Notes: a model not told the origin generated them from the sequence alone. Positions 1 through 9,746 are shown, counted from the stretch's first letter. The stretch: DNA of 64,000 nucleotides from Marinobacter alexandrii (GCA_039984955.1 JBDWTN010000006.1:124001-188000); one strand, 5' to 3'. Translations and numbers: made by a program.

Positions 1-153
1 CACACAGATATCAAACGTTTCTTTCTTGAAAAGCTCCAATGCCTCTTTTCCATCTTGTGCGCACTCCACATCGAAATCAAACACTTTCAGATACTGACTC
101 AATACATTTCTGAGATCCTCATCATCTTCTGCTAACAACACACGTTTTGTCAT
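1..153 (-). CDS. response regulator, receiver domain (partial, runs off left edge)
   Basis: The reverse strand begins MTKRVLLAEDDEDLRNVL, a typical receiver-domain N-terminus with the acidic pocket at D10/D11. About 51 residues are in the window. The phosphoacceptor Asp, expected near residue 54, and any output domain lie outside it. The start codon lies 4 bases after the stop codon of the histidine kinase, so the two genes form one kinase-then-regulator operon. The pairing suggests an OmpR-type DNA-binding regulator, but the output domain cannot be seen. Confidence 0.88.
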   Translation of the reverse strand, partial: MTKRVLLAEDDEDLRNVLSQYLKVFDFDVECAQDGKEALELFKKETFDICV

Positions 154-157
154 CTTC

Positions 158-1540
158 TCAACTTTGAGTTAACGGCAGCTCTACGATAAACGAGCTTCCT
201 TGATTCACTTTGCTTTTCACTTCAATTTTTCCTCCATGCGCTATAACAATTTGGTTCGCATAATAGAGTCCAAGGCCCAACCCTTTCACCTCATGAGTTT
301 CATTATTTCCCACCCGATAGAATTTTTCAAATAGACTTTTCTGTTCTCTCTCAGAAATTCCTATTCCATTATCTTCAATCACAATTCTGAGCGAACCACT
401 AGCGCTCGCCTGAAACTGAATTTTCACTACGCTTTCGTTGTATTTAACAGCATTATCAAGCATGTTAGACAAAGCAGTGGAGAGATAAAAACGGTCGATA
501 GAGGCCTTCTTTTCATTGAGCGTAAAATTGCGGCTTATCTCCGCATTTTCATTCAGCATAGCTAGCTCAAAATCATCTAATAGTGTTGATAAAAAGTCTT
601 CAATATTAACTAGTTCCTTATTCAATTTGATTTCGTTATAGCTAAGTGAATTATCTAACACTTGGTCCAGCAACTTCTGGAGTTTGTGATTTTGTCTTTC
701 TATAATTTTAATGGTATCCGATTGCCTTGCACCTTTGGTCTTCAGTATCCCTGTAGCCAGCGTCAGAGTTGCTAGTGGTGTTTTGAATTCATGAGAGATA
801 TTGTTGATAAAATCAGTCTTCACTTCTGCTATTTTTTTCTGGGTGATCAGATTCTTGATTGAATAGAAAAGTACTCCGAAAACGAACAGAAAAATTGAAG
901 CAGAGATCAATAACAACCCTTTCATCTGCAGTAGAACCTCATTCTCCCACCCTTCAATGCTCATTATCGTCTCTGTCTCAAAATTCATCCTCATCATTTC
1001 TGAAACTTCATTACCATCTCGAATGGTGTTAAAAGTGTATTCCGAATATGAAGTAGACTGACCCAATTTATATTCTTTATCGTCAAAATCATCACCAAGA
1101 ATGTATGATGTACCATTCAGATTACCAGCATACAAGGTGTCATTTTTGATAGAATCCAGAATCACAATAGAGCGTACTCTTTTTTGAAATTGAATGGGAG
1201 AATTGATTTCGTTTTCTTTTAGTTCAGTCCTTAAAACACTAAGAAAGCCGGGGTTCATTGCTATTGTTTTTTCTCGAAATTGTTCGAGGATTGCATCTCG
1301 TTCAATCTTGCCTTTCTTGAATTCTGCGGTTATTTCAATGAGATCATCTCGCCAAACAGAACGGATCGAGTCTATTTTGGTCAGGTGGTCATCAATGAAA
1401 GAGACAGATTCACTCATATCCTCAATAAAAGCTTCTTTCCTTAGTTGATAGGTATTATTGATTAAATATGTTTGAACAACAGAAAGTGACACCAAGCCAA
1501 CAACTGAAGCAATAATAAGAAGTGTGATCTTATTCTTCAT
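158..1540 (-). CDS. membrane sensor histidine kinase (HisKA type)
   Basis: This 460-residue protein has a membrane segment near residues 5-27, a periplasmic sensor region of about 175 residues, and a second membrane segment near 206-228. The cytoplasmic kinase core follows: HEFKTP with phospho-accepting H250, an N box around 358-366 (NMLDNAVKY), a G1 box DNGIGIS at 390-396, and a G2 box around 419-426 (GLGLGLY). All catalytic motifs are intact. It should autophosphorylate and pass phosphate to the regulator encoded immediately downstream. The sensor region matches no domain I recognise, so the signal is unknown. A perfect TAnnTTTG box lies 7 bases before the start codon. Confidence 0.93.
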   Translation of the reverse strand: MKNKITLLIIASVVGLVSLSVVQTYLINNTYQLRKEAFIEDMSESVSFIDDHLTKIDSIRSVWRDDLIEITAEFKKGKIERDAILEQFREKTIAMNPGFLSVLRTELKENEINSPIQFQKRVRSIVILDSIKNDTLYAGNLNGTSYILGDDFDDKEYKLGQSTSYSEYTFNTIRDGNEVSEMMRMNFETETIMSIEGWENEVLLQMKGLLLISASIFLFVFGVLFYSIKNLITQKKIAEVKTDFINNISHEFKTPLATLTLATGILKTKGARQSDTIKIIERQNHKLQKLLDQVLDNSLSYNEIKLNKELVNIEDFLSTLLDDFELAMLNENAEISRNFTLNEKKASIDRFYLSTALSNMLDNAVKYNESVVKIQFQASASGSLRIVIEDNGIGISEREQKSLFEKFYRVGNNETHEVKGLGLGLYYANQIVIAHGGKIEVKSKVNQGSSFIVELPLTQS

Positions 1541-1547
1541 GTTGCGT

Positions 1548-1555
1548 CAAACCTA
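1548..1555 (-). promoter_or_regulatory. -7 promoter box TAGGTTTG of the histidine kinase gene
   Basis: Read on the minus strand this is TAGGTTTG, an exact match to the Bacteroides-type -7 consensus TAnnTTTG. Only 7 bases separate it from the kinase ATG, so transcription should begin at or within a few bases of the start codon. No clear -33 TTTG was found at the expected spacing. Confidence 0.55.
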
Positions 1556-1691
1556 ATAAGAATCTGGCCTTCATTTATTTAAATTAAAGTCATTAACCTA
1601 GCATTAACTCTGATCTATACTTCATTAATTGGTCCTGTTATTATATGTGCATTCTTGATTCCTCTCCTAATTCAGTCCATCTTTGTTTTGC

Positions 1692-2801
1692 ATGATTGAC
1701 ACCTCACTCGATTCGTTCAATTTCTACTTTTTCATCGCAGTAGTTCAAGGCTTCATACTTTCTGCCGTGATTCTTTTTAGAAAGCCAGTAAGAAAGCCTA
1801 ACATATGCCTGGGGTTGTTGATCTTCTTATTCTCACTTTCATTACTTCACTTGATTTTGGAGTCTTCCATTAGTGGGTTTAATTCCAGATTCCCCATACC
1901 AATGGATTTTGGCATGGCTTACGGTCCATTGGCATACCTTCATGTACTTTCTTTAAAAAAACCTAAAGTTCATACCAGTTTTCGGACGTATTCGCATTTT
2001 GTTCCCAGTCTGGTCATCGATGGAATACTCTTCACAGCTATCTTTCTTTTCATCAGATCAAATGAAGATTGGGCATACGCCAACCTTGAGAACATTCAAG
2101 CATTTGCATTATGTATCATAGCATTGGGATTGATACAACTTGGAATCTATACGTACCTCATTTATACTGAGGCCAAGTCTATTCATATACTTCCGAAAGA
2201 ATTCCCGGCAATCCGCAAATGGTTCAAGATTCTTACCGTGATCTGGTTAGTAATCATTGGCTTTCTAGCTATAGCCATTCCTATTGCTCTTATCAATATT
2301 GAACTTTTAGATGAAAACGCACACCTACTTTATATTCCTGTAGGCGTCATAACAGGATTATGTATTTACGGGCTCGGTTATGTATACCTTCTCAAATACA
2401 TCAATCCAGTCAATACCTACATAGATCGTTCGTCCAAAGTCAAGTTTTCAGACAATGAAATGGAAGCGAAAAAGATCACTCTTTTAGAAGTGATAGAAAC
2501 AAATGAATTGTATAGAGATCATAAACTGAGTGTAACCAAACTTGCAGAACATCTTCAGTGGCCTATCAATGATGTGTCAATTATCATCAATGAAACTTTG
2601 TCCACCAATTTCAATGATCTCATCAATGGATTTAGAGTTAAAACCTTTAAAGAATTATCTCATAAGCCTGAGACAAAAAAGTATTCTATTTTGGGTGTCG
2701 CCCAAGAAGTTGGTTTTGGGTCGAAAGCCTCTTTTTATCGCGCTTTTAAGAAAGAAATGGGCATTACACCCAGCGAATACTTGAAATCTCAGGGTGAATA
2801 A
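1692..2801 (+). CDS. AraC-family regulator with N-terminal membrane domain
   Basis: The first ~240 residues contain about seven hydrophobic segments. The last ~100 residues form an AraC-type double helix-turn-helix, with LSVTKLAEHL in the first helix pair and IGVA-like ILGVAQEVGFGSKASFYRAFKK followed by GITPSEY in the second (shown here in parts). Such 7TM-AraC proteins are common in Bacteroidota and are thought to link a membrane-sensed signal to transcription. I chose the ATG at 1692 over an in-frame TTG at 1683, because a near-consensus -7 box (CATCTTTG, 1678-1685) covers the TTG. The gene is transcribed away from the kinase operon. Its target genes are not evident. Confidence 0.85.
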   Translation: MIDTSLDSFNFYFFIAVVQGFILSAVILFRKPVRKPNICLGLLIFLFSLSLLHLILESSISGFNSRFPIPMDFGMAYGPLAYLHVLSLKKPKVHTSFRTYSHFVPSLVIDGILFTAIFLFIRSNEDWAYANLENIQAFALCIIALGLIQLGIYTYLIYTEAKSIHILPKEFPAIRKWFKILTVIWLVIIGFLAIAIPIALINIELLDENAHLLYIPVGVITGLCIYGLGYVYLLKYINPVNTYIDRSSKVKFSDNEMEAKKITLLEVIETNELYRDHKLSVTKLAEHLQWPINDVSIIINETLSTNFNDLINGFRVKTFKELSHKPETKKYSILGVAQEVGFGSKASFYRAFKKEMGITPSEYLKSQGE

Positions 2802-2870
2802 GTTTCAAATCCTCATCTGAGACTTATTCAATTTTTTTGATAGTATGCATGGCTTCAGTTTTGGTCAAAA

Positions 2871-4355
2871 ATGAAAATGACTAAGACAATATTTTTTATT
2901 GGCGTACTCATAGTGAGTCTCTCCAATGCATTCGGGCAAGGCAAGCTAAATCTTAAACAAAAAAAGTTTAAGACAACAGGAGAATCTATTATATCAGGAG
3001 ATGTAGGGTATCTCACAGTTCCAGAAAATCGATTGAATCCAGAATCGCGAAAAATCAAGATTAAATTTATTAGGCTTAAAAGTCTATCCAAAAATCCTAA
3101 AGAACCAATTCTTTATCTAGAAGGTGGAGGAGGTGCCTCCACATCAGAAGCTGAGAATCCCAAATTTCTGGATGACTGGCTATCGATACTAGAAGTGGCA
3201 GACTTGATCTTAATTGATCGAAGAGGAACAGAGGATCGAAAGTTAATTCACATTCAAAAAGATGGGTATCCCGAAAATTTTTTAGTCTCTGAGGATGCTG
3301 CCAATAAGTACTATCAAAAGTTCACGAAGGAAGCATTAAGCTCATTTGAAAAAAAAGGTATTGATGTTCAGGGTTATAACATTGTTGAACATGCCAAGGA
3401 TGTTCATGAATTGACAACAGCACTTGGCATTGACAGATATTCCATCTTCGGATTCAGCTTTGGCACAAGCATTGGAATGACTATGATGAAGTTATACAAA
3501 GAAAAAATAGTAAATGCAGTATTGGTTAGCGCAGATGGACCAGGGCAGTCATTCAACTATCCTTCCTATCTAGATCATCATTTTCAAAAAATAGCTCAGA
3601 TGGCAAATCAAGATGAAGCAATTAACGAAGAGGTGCCCGACCTGAGTAAACTACTAATTCGCGTCATGGATAAGCTAACCAATGAACCAGCAGTAGTTAA
3701 CGTAAAACATCCACTAAACAAAAAGTCAATCCAAGTAAAGGTTGGATCATATGGTCTTGGGATGATATTGAGGCTTGATATCGATGATGTTAGTGATATC
3801 CCTGTCATTCCAAGATTACTCCATAGCATTGATCAAGGTGATCATTCCATTCTTCAATGGTTTGTTCAAAAGAGAATACGCTATGCAATTGGGCTCCCAG
3901 GACATGGGATCAATCAAGGGATTGTCTCTGGGGCTTCTCCAGAACGATGGGCACGTATTCAACATGAAGCGAAAGAAAGTCTTTTCGGAAATGTTGTGAA
4001 TTTTCCATTTAGCTCAGCAGTACCTGCTTGGCCGGAGACTGACTTATCCTTTGATACCTCCGAGCCACTTCAGTCTGATGTAAGAACACTCTTTATTACG
4101 GGAGACTTAGATTGCAGAACACCTGTAGAACAAGTGGATGAATTAACTAAAGGCTTTAGCAACTCTACTCATCTGGTTGTGAAAAATGCAGGACATGAAC
4201 AAGCTAAGTGGGCTGGCGCAATTTGGAATGGAGCAATACCTCAATTTTTTAAAGGTGAGGATGTTTCAGGTATCAAAGCCGCTTACACAAAGGAAATAAA
4301 GTTTATTTCTGTAACTGGCCCAGCAAAAGGTCATCCATCATTGGATGGAAAATAA
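2871..4355 (+). CDS. secreted alpha/beta hydrolase, S33 (proline iminopeptidase-like) family
   Basis: This 494-residue protein starts with a cleavable signal peptide of about 22 residues ending AFGQ. The oxyanion-hole region reads LYLEGGGGAS, and the following DRRGTE resembles the DQRGTG motif of the proline iminopeptidase/tripeptidyl aminopeptidase group. The nucleophile elbow is GFSFG with S196. D414 (GDLDCRTP) and H442 (NAGHEQ) complete a plausible triad. The length fits secreted S33 peptidases, with a cap between the elbow and the acid. It probably trims peptides or hydrolyses esters in the periplasm. A near-consensus -7 box (CAGTTTTG) lies 7 bases before the ATG. Confidence 0.82.
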   Translation: MKMTKTIFFIGVLIVSLSNAFGQGKLNLKQKKFKTTGESIISGDVGYLTVPENRLNPESRKIKIKFIRLKSLSKNPKEPILYLEGGGGASTSEAENPKFLDDWLSILEVADLILIDRRGTEDRKLIHIQKDGYPENFLVSEDAANKYYQKFTKEALSSFEKKGIDVQGYNIVEHAKDVHELTTALGIDRYSIFGFSFGTSIGMTMMKLYKEKIVNAVLVSADGPGQSFNYPSYLDHHFQKIAQMANQDEAINEEVPDLSKLLIRVMDKLTNEPAVVNVKHPLNKKSIQVKVGSYGLGMILRLDIDDVSDIPVIPRLLHSIDQGDHSILQWFVQKRIRYAIGLPGHGINQGIVSGASPERWARIQHEAKESLFGNVVNFPFSSAVPAWPETDLSFDTSEPLQSDVRTLFITGDLDCRTPVEQVDELTKGFSNSTHLVVKNAGHEQAKWAGAIWNGAIPQFFKGEDVSGIKAAYTKEIKFISVTGPAKGHPSLDGK

Positions 4356-4358
4356 TTC

Positions 4359-4407
4359 AATCCTGTCTGCTAAGAATTAATTTTTTGGCAGATTGGCAGA
4401 CAGGATT
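4359..4407. terminator. possible bidirectional terminator hairpin between convergent genes
   Basis: A perfect 12-bp inverted repeat (AATCCTGTCTGC at 4359-4370 and its complement at 4396-4407) flanks a 25-base spacer that carries a run of six T. It fills the gap between two convergent genes. The long spacer makes it a weaker case than a compact hairpin. Confidence 0.5.
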
Positions 4408-4411
4408 CATC

Positions 4412-5308
4412 TTAATCTATATTGATTTTATAGGCACTCACGCTATTCCCTAAGAAAGTAGGGACAATTAATAAATCTTTTTCAGGGATCAAGGTGATAT
4501 CAGCAGCATTTAATCCTGCGTCTTTCGTATCAAGAATTTTGGTAGCATCCCCTCCTCTTTGATCTTTTGGAACAAAGAATATTTCTCCGGGCCAGGTAGA
4601 TATCAAATAACCCTCATCTATTGCTACTATGCCATCTCCTCCTTTAATACCTGTTGCGAGTATTTCTTTTACTCCACTTTCTTTATTAAACGCATAAAAT
4701 TCACCCAAACCATAAGAAATAATGAGTACTCGGTTTTCTTCTACAAATACTCCATTGGGATTCAATCCTTCAATCTTCTGCCATACCATTACTTCTCCAT
4801 CTACCAATTTCAATACTTGATCAGATCCAGTATCCGTGAAATAGACATCACCGTTCTCATCCACGTCTGTATCATTCAAAAACTTAGGATCTATTGAAGG
4901 GTATCTTTTCTCTACCGTTGCTGTAATAATATCAATCTGAACTAACTCATCAATATCGGCCACATAAAGTTTACCGTTTTGAAAATTGGCGCCTTTAGGT
5001 GAATTCAATCCTGTTACCCATTCTTTTTCTAATATTTCACCATCTACAGATAATTTTGAAATAGTACCATCTCCATCCTTTTCTGAGTTGGGTTTCACGC
5101 CCATATTCATCACATAAATCATATTATTTTCTGCATCAAACCGTACAGCCTCTGGCGTATTCATTACAGAGTCTGTTTGCCATACCAACTCTAGCGAAAC
5201 AATGGGGCCTTTTTTTGACTCTTCTTGCTCAGCTTTCGTTTCTTTTTGCGATGACTGACAAGCAGCAAGTAATGTCAAAATCAAAAAAAATGTAGTGATA
5301 TATTTCAT
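4412..5308 (-). CDS. SMP-30/gluconolactonase-like beta-propeller lipoprotein
   Basis: The 298-residue product begins with a lipoprotein signal peptide with lipobox LLAAC and lipidated C17, followed by a charged linker. The rest is a repetitive beta-propeller with blades such as PEAVRFDAENNMIYV, LNDTDVDENGDVYFTDTG and LNPNGVFVEENRVLII. The pattern resembles the SMP-30/gluconolactonase/LRE family. Members bind a divalent metal and often hydrolyse lactones, but I cannot confirm the metal ligands. It is likely anchored in the outer or inner membrane facing the periplasm. No functionally linked neighbour is evident. Confidence 0.72.
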   Translation of the reverse strand: MKYITTFFLILTLLAACQSSQKETKAEQEESKKGPIVSLELVWQTDSVMNTPEAVRFDAENNMIYVMNMGVKPNSEKDGDGTISKLSVDGEILEKEWVTGLNSPKGANFQNGKLYVADIDELVQIDIITATVEKRYPSIDPKFLNDTDVDENGDVYFTDTGSDQVLKLVDGEVMVWQKIEGLNPNGVFVEENRVLIISYGLGEFYAFNKESGVKEILATGIKGGDGIVAIDEGYLISTWPGEIFFVPKDQRGGDATKILDTKDAGLNAADITLIPEKDLLIVPTFLGNSVSAYKINID

Positions 5309-5378
5309 AAAAGATTGTTTGTAATTTATTCCCCAAGTTAGCAGAAAAAATAGCTATAATAACCAGCTATATTAATGT

Positions 5379-5951
5379 CTATCTTCTTTCACTTAGTTGA
5401 TTAACAGCAGTCTGAAGATCTCTCTTCAACTTCACCTGTTTTTCTCTCGCCTTTGTCTTGTGATCCTCAAATTCTGCAAGTAGAATTTCATGTTCCTTTT
5501 TCACTTTTGAAGTCACTGTATTGCTCCTCAAAAACATGAAATAAGAAATAATTCCTAGTACTGCTAGTGTAACAATTATAGCCCATACCATCAGGTGATA
5601 GCCAAGCTTAGAAAATGGAATGCCTATGAAGTTGATCGTATCATTCAGATCAAGGCTACTGTCAAGTTGGGTTTGTAGTTCATTCACCTGTATATTCAGC
5701 GCGACAACAGATTGCTTTTGAGCATCTAACTCGGATCTCAGTTCAGTGATGACTTCCTTACCTCTATTAAGCGAATCAACTGCTTCAGACCAAAATGAAT
5801 TGAGTCTAGTACGAGGAATCACCTTGTACTGCTCGAACGTCTCAGTTTTCTCTAGAAGCTCATCATACTTTTCCTGAAGTGACTCTTGCCCAATAGCTTG
5901 AAAGAATAAAATGCAGAAAGTAATGATCAGGGTGAATTTTGGGTGTTTCAT
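5379..5951 (-). CDS. exported coiled-coil protein with one membrane segment
   Basis: The 190-residue protein starts with a signal peptide (MKHPKFTLIITF to QAIGQ). A helical region rich in Glu, Leu and Gln (about residues 25-110) follows, probably a coiled coil. One transmembrane segment comes next (VWAIIVTLAVLGIISYF), then a highly charged Lys/Glu C-terminal helix ending LSERR. I start it at 5951, where the signal peptide begins, rather than at an upstream ATG that would add 27 unlike residues. Related Bacteroidota proteins are, as I recall, sometimes labelled tRNA (guanine-N1)-methyltransferase; nothing here resembles a methyltransferase. Function is unknown. Confidence 0.7.
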   Translation of the reverse strand: MKHPKFTLIITFCILFFQAIGQESLQEKYDELLEKTETFEQYKVIPRTRLNSFWSEAVDSLNRGKEVITELRSELDAQKQSVVALNIQVNELQTQLDSSLDLNDTINFIGIPFSKLGYHLMVWAIIVTLAVLGIISYFMFLRSNTVTSKVKKEHEILLAEFEDHKTKAREKQVKLKRDLQTAVNQLSERR

Positions 5952-6139
5952 TTTAGATTTTGGCTGATTAAATACAGTGATATTTTTATAAAACGCGAAG
6001 TAACGTCTTTTAGAGAAAAATTTTCTTATCAATCTGAATAAAATATGAATATTCTCTTATTTTCTATCATTAAATAAATAACGTGATTGATTGGAAGAAA
6101 TTATAGCTTATTCAAAATCAGCGAATGAAGTATACAGAA

Positions 6140-6637
6140 TTAATTCATTTCAACGTATTTACTTCCGACAATGGTTCGCTGAAATTCATAGGACTTTCCT
6201 CCATAACATAAATGTGAACAACCAATCAAAAGAGTGTCTGTTGCCGGGATTATATATTTTCTAGGAATGTATCCCTGATCACCTTCTATATCATAATCCC
6301 CGCGTATTACAAGAGTTATTGTTTGATCCGCAGAGTTGATAAGCGATAGTATCTTACCGCAATCCTCCTCTCCACACGGATCTCCTTTAGAAATGGTTAA
6401 AAATTGCGTTAGATCGTTTGACATTTCTTCCCCATGCCACTCAATACGCTCACCCTCATCATCATACACCATAGCTACTACATCTTGATAAGTCAGCTGG
6501 TCCACATCTTCCCTCGCATGAAGAGTTTCAGATTCTTTATCCGGCTGTTTTGAACTGTTTTTTTTTGTTGTTTGGTTGCAAGAGATGAGTATAAAAACAG
6601 ATGCAACAGTAAATAAATAGTAGGTTGATCTTTTCAT
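6140..6637 (-). CDS. hypothetical lipoprotein
   Basis: The 165-residue product has a lipoprotein signal peptide with lipobox ILISC and lipidated C20, then a Lys/Ser/Glu-rich linker to about residue 45. The remaining ~120 residues form an unrecognised domain with four Cys (in DPCGEEDCG and GCSHLCYGG), which could form disulfides in the periplasm. The neighbours on both sides are unrelated. No function is proposed. Confidence 0.65.
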   Translation of the reverse strand: MKRSTYYLFTVASVFILISCNQTTKKNSSKQPDKESETLHAREDVDQLTYQDVVAMVYDDEGERIEWHGEEMSNDLTQFLTISKGDPCGEEDCGKILSLINSADQTITLVIRGDYDIEGDQGYIPRKYIIPATDTLLIGCSHLCYGGKSYEFQRTIVGSKYVEMN

Positions 6638-6769
6638 TTTCTTAGGAGTTAGATTGTTGAGACGTAGTTTGAGACATATATCACTAAATTATCCATTGAT
6701 CACATAATGAAGATAGTAAATACACCAAACACGTAATTTTATCATGGAGTAAATCCGCTTAAGCAATCA

Positions 6770-7834
6770 ATGAATATCAGTAGTATCAAGACCAAGCATG
6801 CATTTATACTCGCCTTTATGGTAAGCGGCCTGCTCATACTACGCCAATACATCGATTATGTAATCAATAATTACGGATACGACTTCAGCTGGTTTGCTGT
6901 TACTATCCGTATCATCATCAACTACTCTCTATGGGCCGCTTTTTTTAGTTTGTTGCTAAAGGTCGCTCTCTATTTCCAGCAGCGTAGAAACAGTTTTAGC
7001 ATATGGGCCAAGCACATTTGCATGAGCATCATGATTGCTGCAGTACACAGACTACTTGCTGTCCAGCTTTATGATTTAGCCTATTATGCATATTCAGGTT
7101 TCCTAAGAGGTTTTTTTACACCTGGAAACAAAGTAGCCATTGGGGCTGGGCTATTTTCTAGTTTTCTCGAATATTGGATCATTATGGTCTTAATAATGAG
7201 TATTTCCTACTATGTACGCTATACAAGTCAACAAAAGGAATTGAATATTGCGAAGCTGAATGCTTTGCAAATGCAGCTTCATCCTCATTTTCTATTCAAT
7301 ACACTTAATTCTATCACCTCGCTTATAGACATTGATTCCAAGAAAGCGCAAAAAATGCTGACACAGCTCGGCTTCCTAATGCGAGAGATTCTAGAGAAGG
7401 ATCATAAACATCTCATCTCATTAGAAAGTGAGATGGAATACATCAAAGCTTATCTGGAAATTGAGCATATCCGATTCCAGGATAGACTCAAACTTGACTT
7501 GTCCATTGAGAAGGATGTATCTAATGCAAAAATACCAGCACTTATTTTACAGCCTATCGTCGAAAACGCTATTAAGCATGGCATATCCAAATGTCCCGAT
7601 GGCGGAGAAATTTCTGTTCATGCTTCAAGGTCAAATGGATCCAAATTAATCATTGAAGTACTAAACGACTTTCAGGAACTGAATAGTTCTTCAAAAATCG
7701 ATGGTTATGGCATTGGTACCTCCAATGTTTCCAAGCGACTAAAGCAAATGTATGGGGATGATCAGACTTTCATACAACGGATAGCTGGGACTAAATACAT
7801 TACAGAAATTACTTTTCCACTTCAGCTGTCATGA
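6770..7834 (+). CDS. LytS-type sensor histidine kinase
   Basis: The N-terminal ~150 residues carry four hydrophobic segments. They are followed by the His_kinase motif LHPHFLFNTLNS, with H173 the likely phospho-site, and an ATPase domain with LQPIVENAIKHG and a GYGIGTSNV loop. This is the compact membrane kinase of the LytS/YehU type common in Bacteroidota. The stop codon overlaps the start of the LytTR regulator gene by 4 bases (ATGA), so the pair is co-translated. The stimulus is unknown. No -7 box was found close to the start. Confidence 0.92.
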   Translation: MNISSIKTKHAFILAFMVSGLLILRQYIDYVINNYGYDFSWFAVTIRIIINYSLWAAFFSLLLKVALYFQQRRNSFSIWAKHICMSIMIAAVHRLLAVQLYDLAYYAYSGFLRGFFTPGNKVAIGAGLFSSFLEYWIIMVLIMSISYYVRYTSQQKELNIAKLNALQMQLHPHFLFNTLNSITSLIDIDSKKAQKMLTQLGFLMREILEKDHKHLISLESEMEYIKAYLEIEHIRFQDRLKLDLSIEKDVSNAKIPALILQPIVENAIKHGISKCPDGGEISVHASRSNGSKLIIEVLNDFQELNSSSKIDGYGIGTSNVSKRLKQMYGDDQTFIQRIAGTKYITEITFPLQLS

Positions 7835-8589
7835 TTAGAGCTATAATTGTAGATGATGAATACCTAGCGCGTCAACGAGTGATCAAGCTACTAGAAAATC
7901 ATCCCGAAATCAATGTGATTGCGGAAGCGAAAAATGGATTACAAGCTGTAGAGTTAATTGATCTAAGAGAACCAGATCTTGTTTTCTTAGATGTACAAAT
8001 GCCAGACTTTGATGGATTTGAGGTGGTGAAGAAGATCAAAATCAAGCAACTCCCCTATATTATTTTCACCACTGCATACGATAGCTATGCGATTCAGGCT
8101 TTTGATATACACGCACTTGACTATCTCCTAAAACCTATTGATGAGGATCGATTCAATGAATCTATAGTCAAGCTATTGAAACATCTTGAAGTTCAGAAGA
8201 CTTCAGCTTTCAATAAAAAATTGATGAAACTGATGAAAGATTTTGAACGACCTCAGGATGATTTCACCTCTGTGATCACAATAACAGATCGTGGATGGGA
8301 ACACGAAGTAGAATTAGATGAAGTCTTTTACATAGAGGCCAACGGCAATTACCTAAACCTTCATACCTCAGACAAAACCCACCTTTATCGATCCACAATG
8401 AACACCTTTTCAAAACAGCTTAACCCTGAAAGCTTTCTACGTATACATCGGTCCATAATTGTGAATAGACGGTACATTAAGAAGTGCATATACTTGAGTA
8501 ATAATGAATATGAGTTCATCTTGAAGAATGGAAAAGTATTGCTATCAGGTCGCTCCTTTCGGCAGGATATCATGCAATACCTCAGCTGA
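7831..8589 (+). CDS. LytTR-family response regulator
   Basis: The 252-residue protein has a receiver domain at residues 1-120 with acidic pocket D8/D9 and phosphoacceptor D54 (FLDVQMP). A LytTR DNA-binding domain follows at about 150-250, with FYIEANGNYLNLHT, LNPESFLRIHRSIIVN and the RRYI segment. It should be activated by the kinase encoded just upstream. Targets are not identified; the DUF2911 gene begins about 90 bases downstream on the same strand, but no repeated binding site was recognised in front of it. Confidence 0.94.
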   Translation: MIRAIIVDDEYLARQRVIKLLENHPEINVIAEAKNGLQAVELIDLREPDLVFLDVQMPDFDGFEVVKKIKIKQLPYIIFTTAYDSYAIQAFDIHALDYLLKPIDEDRFNESIVKLLKHLEVQKTSAFNKKLMKLMKDFERPQDDFTSVITITDRGWEHEVELDEVFYIEANGNYLNLHTSDKTHLYRSTMNTFSKQLNPESFLRIHRSIIVNRRYIKKCIYLSNNEYEFILKNGKVLLSGRSFRQDIMQYLS

Positions 8590-8681
8590 TTTAACTGTTC
8601 ATCACATCAATCACACTTGGTCATAAACATTCATTGAATGGGTCTTCTTGTTCGTAATCTTATCTATAAATAGATTAAACA

Positions 8682-9746
8682 ATGAAAGTCATGAACTACA
8701 ACTCGAGCAAAGTAATTACCTCATTGGCATTAGCACTAATGTCAACGTTCGTATTTGCACAAAATGTAACACTACCCCGTCCCAGTCAATATGCTGAAGT
8801 GACACAACAAGTGGGTATTTCTCATGTAACCATCAAATATCACAGTCCTGCAGTAAATAATCGGCAGATTTGGGGTGGTTTGATACCATATGGAGCAATG
8901 TGGCGGGCAGGAGCCAATGAAAACACCACCATCACTTTTTCACATGATGCTGAATTAGAAGAACAGCCAATTGCTGCTGGCACTTACGGTCTTTTTATGT
9001 TTATCAAAGACAAAGAAAACATTCGAATCATCCTTTCGAAGTATGCCAAATCTTGGGGGACCAATTACCCCGCAGAACAAGACGCTGTATTGATAGCTGA
9101 TGTTAGTACAAATAAAATTCCGTCACAAGACTGGTTGAGCTATGATTTCAAAGATCGATCTGGTGATGATGTAACGGCTGTGCTTCGATGGGCCGATCTG
9201 GAGGTTCCTTTCAATATTTCTTTTGATGTAGATGACATAGTAATCGAAAATGCCAGAGCTGAATTAAAAGGACCTGTAGGTTTTACCTGGAGAGGTTACA
9301 TGCAAGCCGCTAACTACTGTTTGCAAAATGACTTCAACCTTGAAGAAGCAATGACCTGGATAGATCAATCTATTTCTATGAGTAGTGGTTTTTCTAATCT
9401 GCAAGTAAAAGCCGGTCTTTTAGCTAAAAACGGAGAAGTGGAAGAAGCTAAAAAAGTAATGGACCAGGCATTACCTACAGCAAACCCATTTCAGCTTAAT
9501 CAATACGGATATCAACTACTTGCAGTTGGAGATACGAAAAAGGCCATTGAAGTATTCTCAATGAACGTGAAGAAAAACGCTAGTCATCAGTTTATCTGGG
9601 GCTTCACTGATAGTCTGGGCGAGGCGTATCTCAAAGACGGCAACAAGAAACTAGCGCTCAAGTATTACAAAGAAGCCCGCAAGGTTGCTCCTGAAAATCA
9701 ATATGCGTATTTGGATGGAGTAATCAACGGAATTGAAGGAAAATAA
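8682..9746 (+). CDS. exported DUF2911 protein with TPR tail
   Basis: The protein begins with a signal peptide ending VFAQ. A DUF2911 domain follows at about residues 30-185, recognised by VTIKYHSPAVNNRQIWG, WRAGANENTTITFSHD and GTYGLFMF. The C-terminal ~150 residues form tetratricopeptide-like helices (NYCLQNDFNLEEAMTWIDQ, LGEAYLKDGNKKLALKYY). DUF2911 proteins are common secreted or periplasmic proteins in Bacteroidota with no assigned activity. A second ATG nine bases downstream (8691) is an equally possible start. The following gene starts 1 base after the stop, so the two are probably co-transcribed. Confidence 0.88.
   Translation: MKVMNYNSSKVITSLALALMSTFVFAQNVTLPRPSQYAEVTQQVGISHVTIKYHSPAVNNRQIWGGLIPYGAMWRAGANENTTITFSHDAELEEQPIAAGTYGLFMFIKDKENIRIILSKYAKSWGTNYPAEQDAVLIADVSTNKIPSQDWLSYDFKDRSGDDVTAVLRWADLEVPFNISFDVDDIVIENARAELKGPVGFTWRGYMQAANYCLQNDFNLEEAMTWIDQSISMSSGFSNLQVKAGLLAKNGEVEEAKKVMDQALPTANPFQLNQYGYQLLAVGDTKKAIEVFSMNVKKNASHQFIWGFTDSLGEAYLKDGNKKLALKYYKEARKVAPENQYAYLDGVINGIEGK

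Noticed and set aside
1683-1691. In-frame TTG start for the AraC-type regulator gene
   Set aside because: The TTG lies inside a near-consensus -7 box (CATCTTTG), and the ATG at 1692 sits 6 bases past it, so ATG is more likely.
5379-5951. tRNA (guanine-N1)-methyltransferase label for the coiled-coil protein
   Set aside because: The protein is an exported, membrane-anchored coiled coil with no SAM-binding motif.
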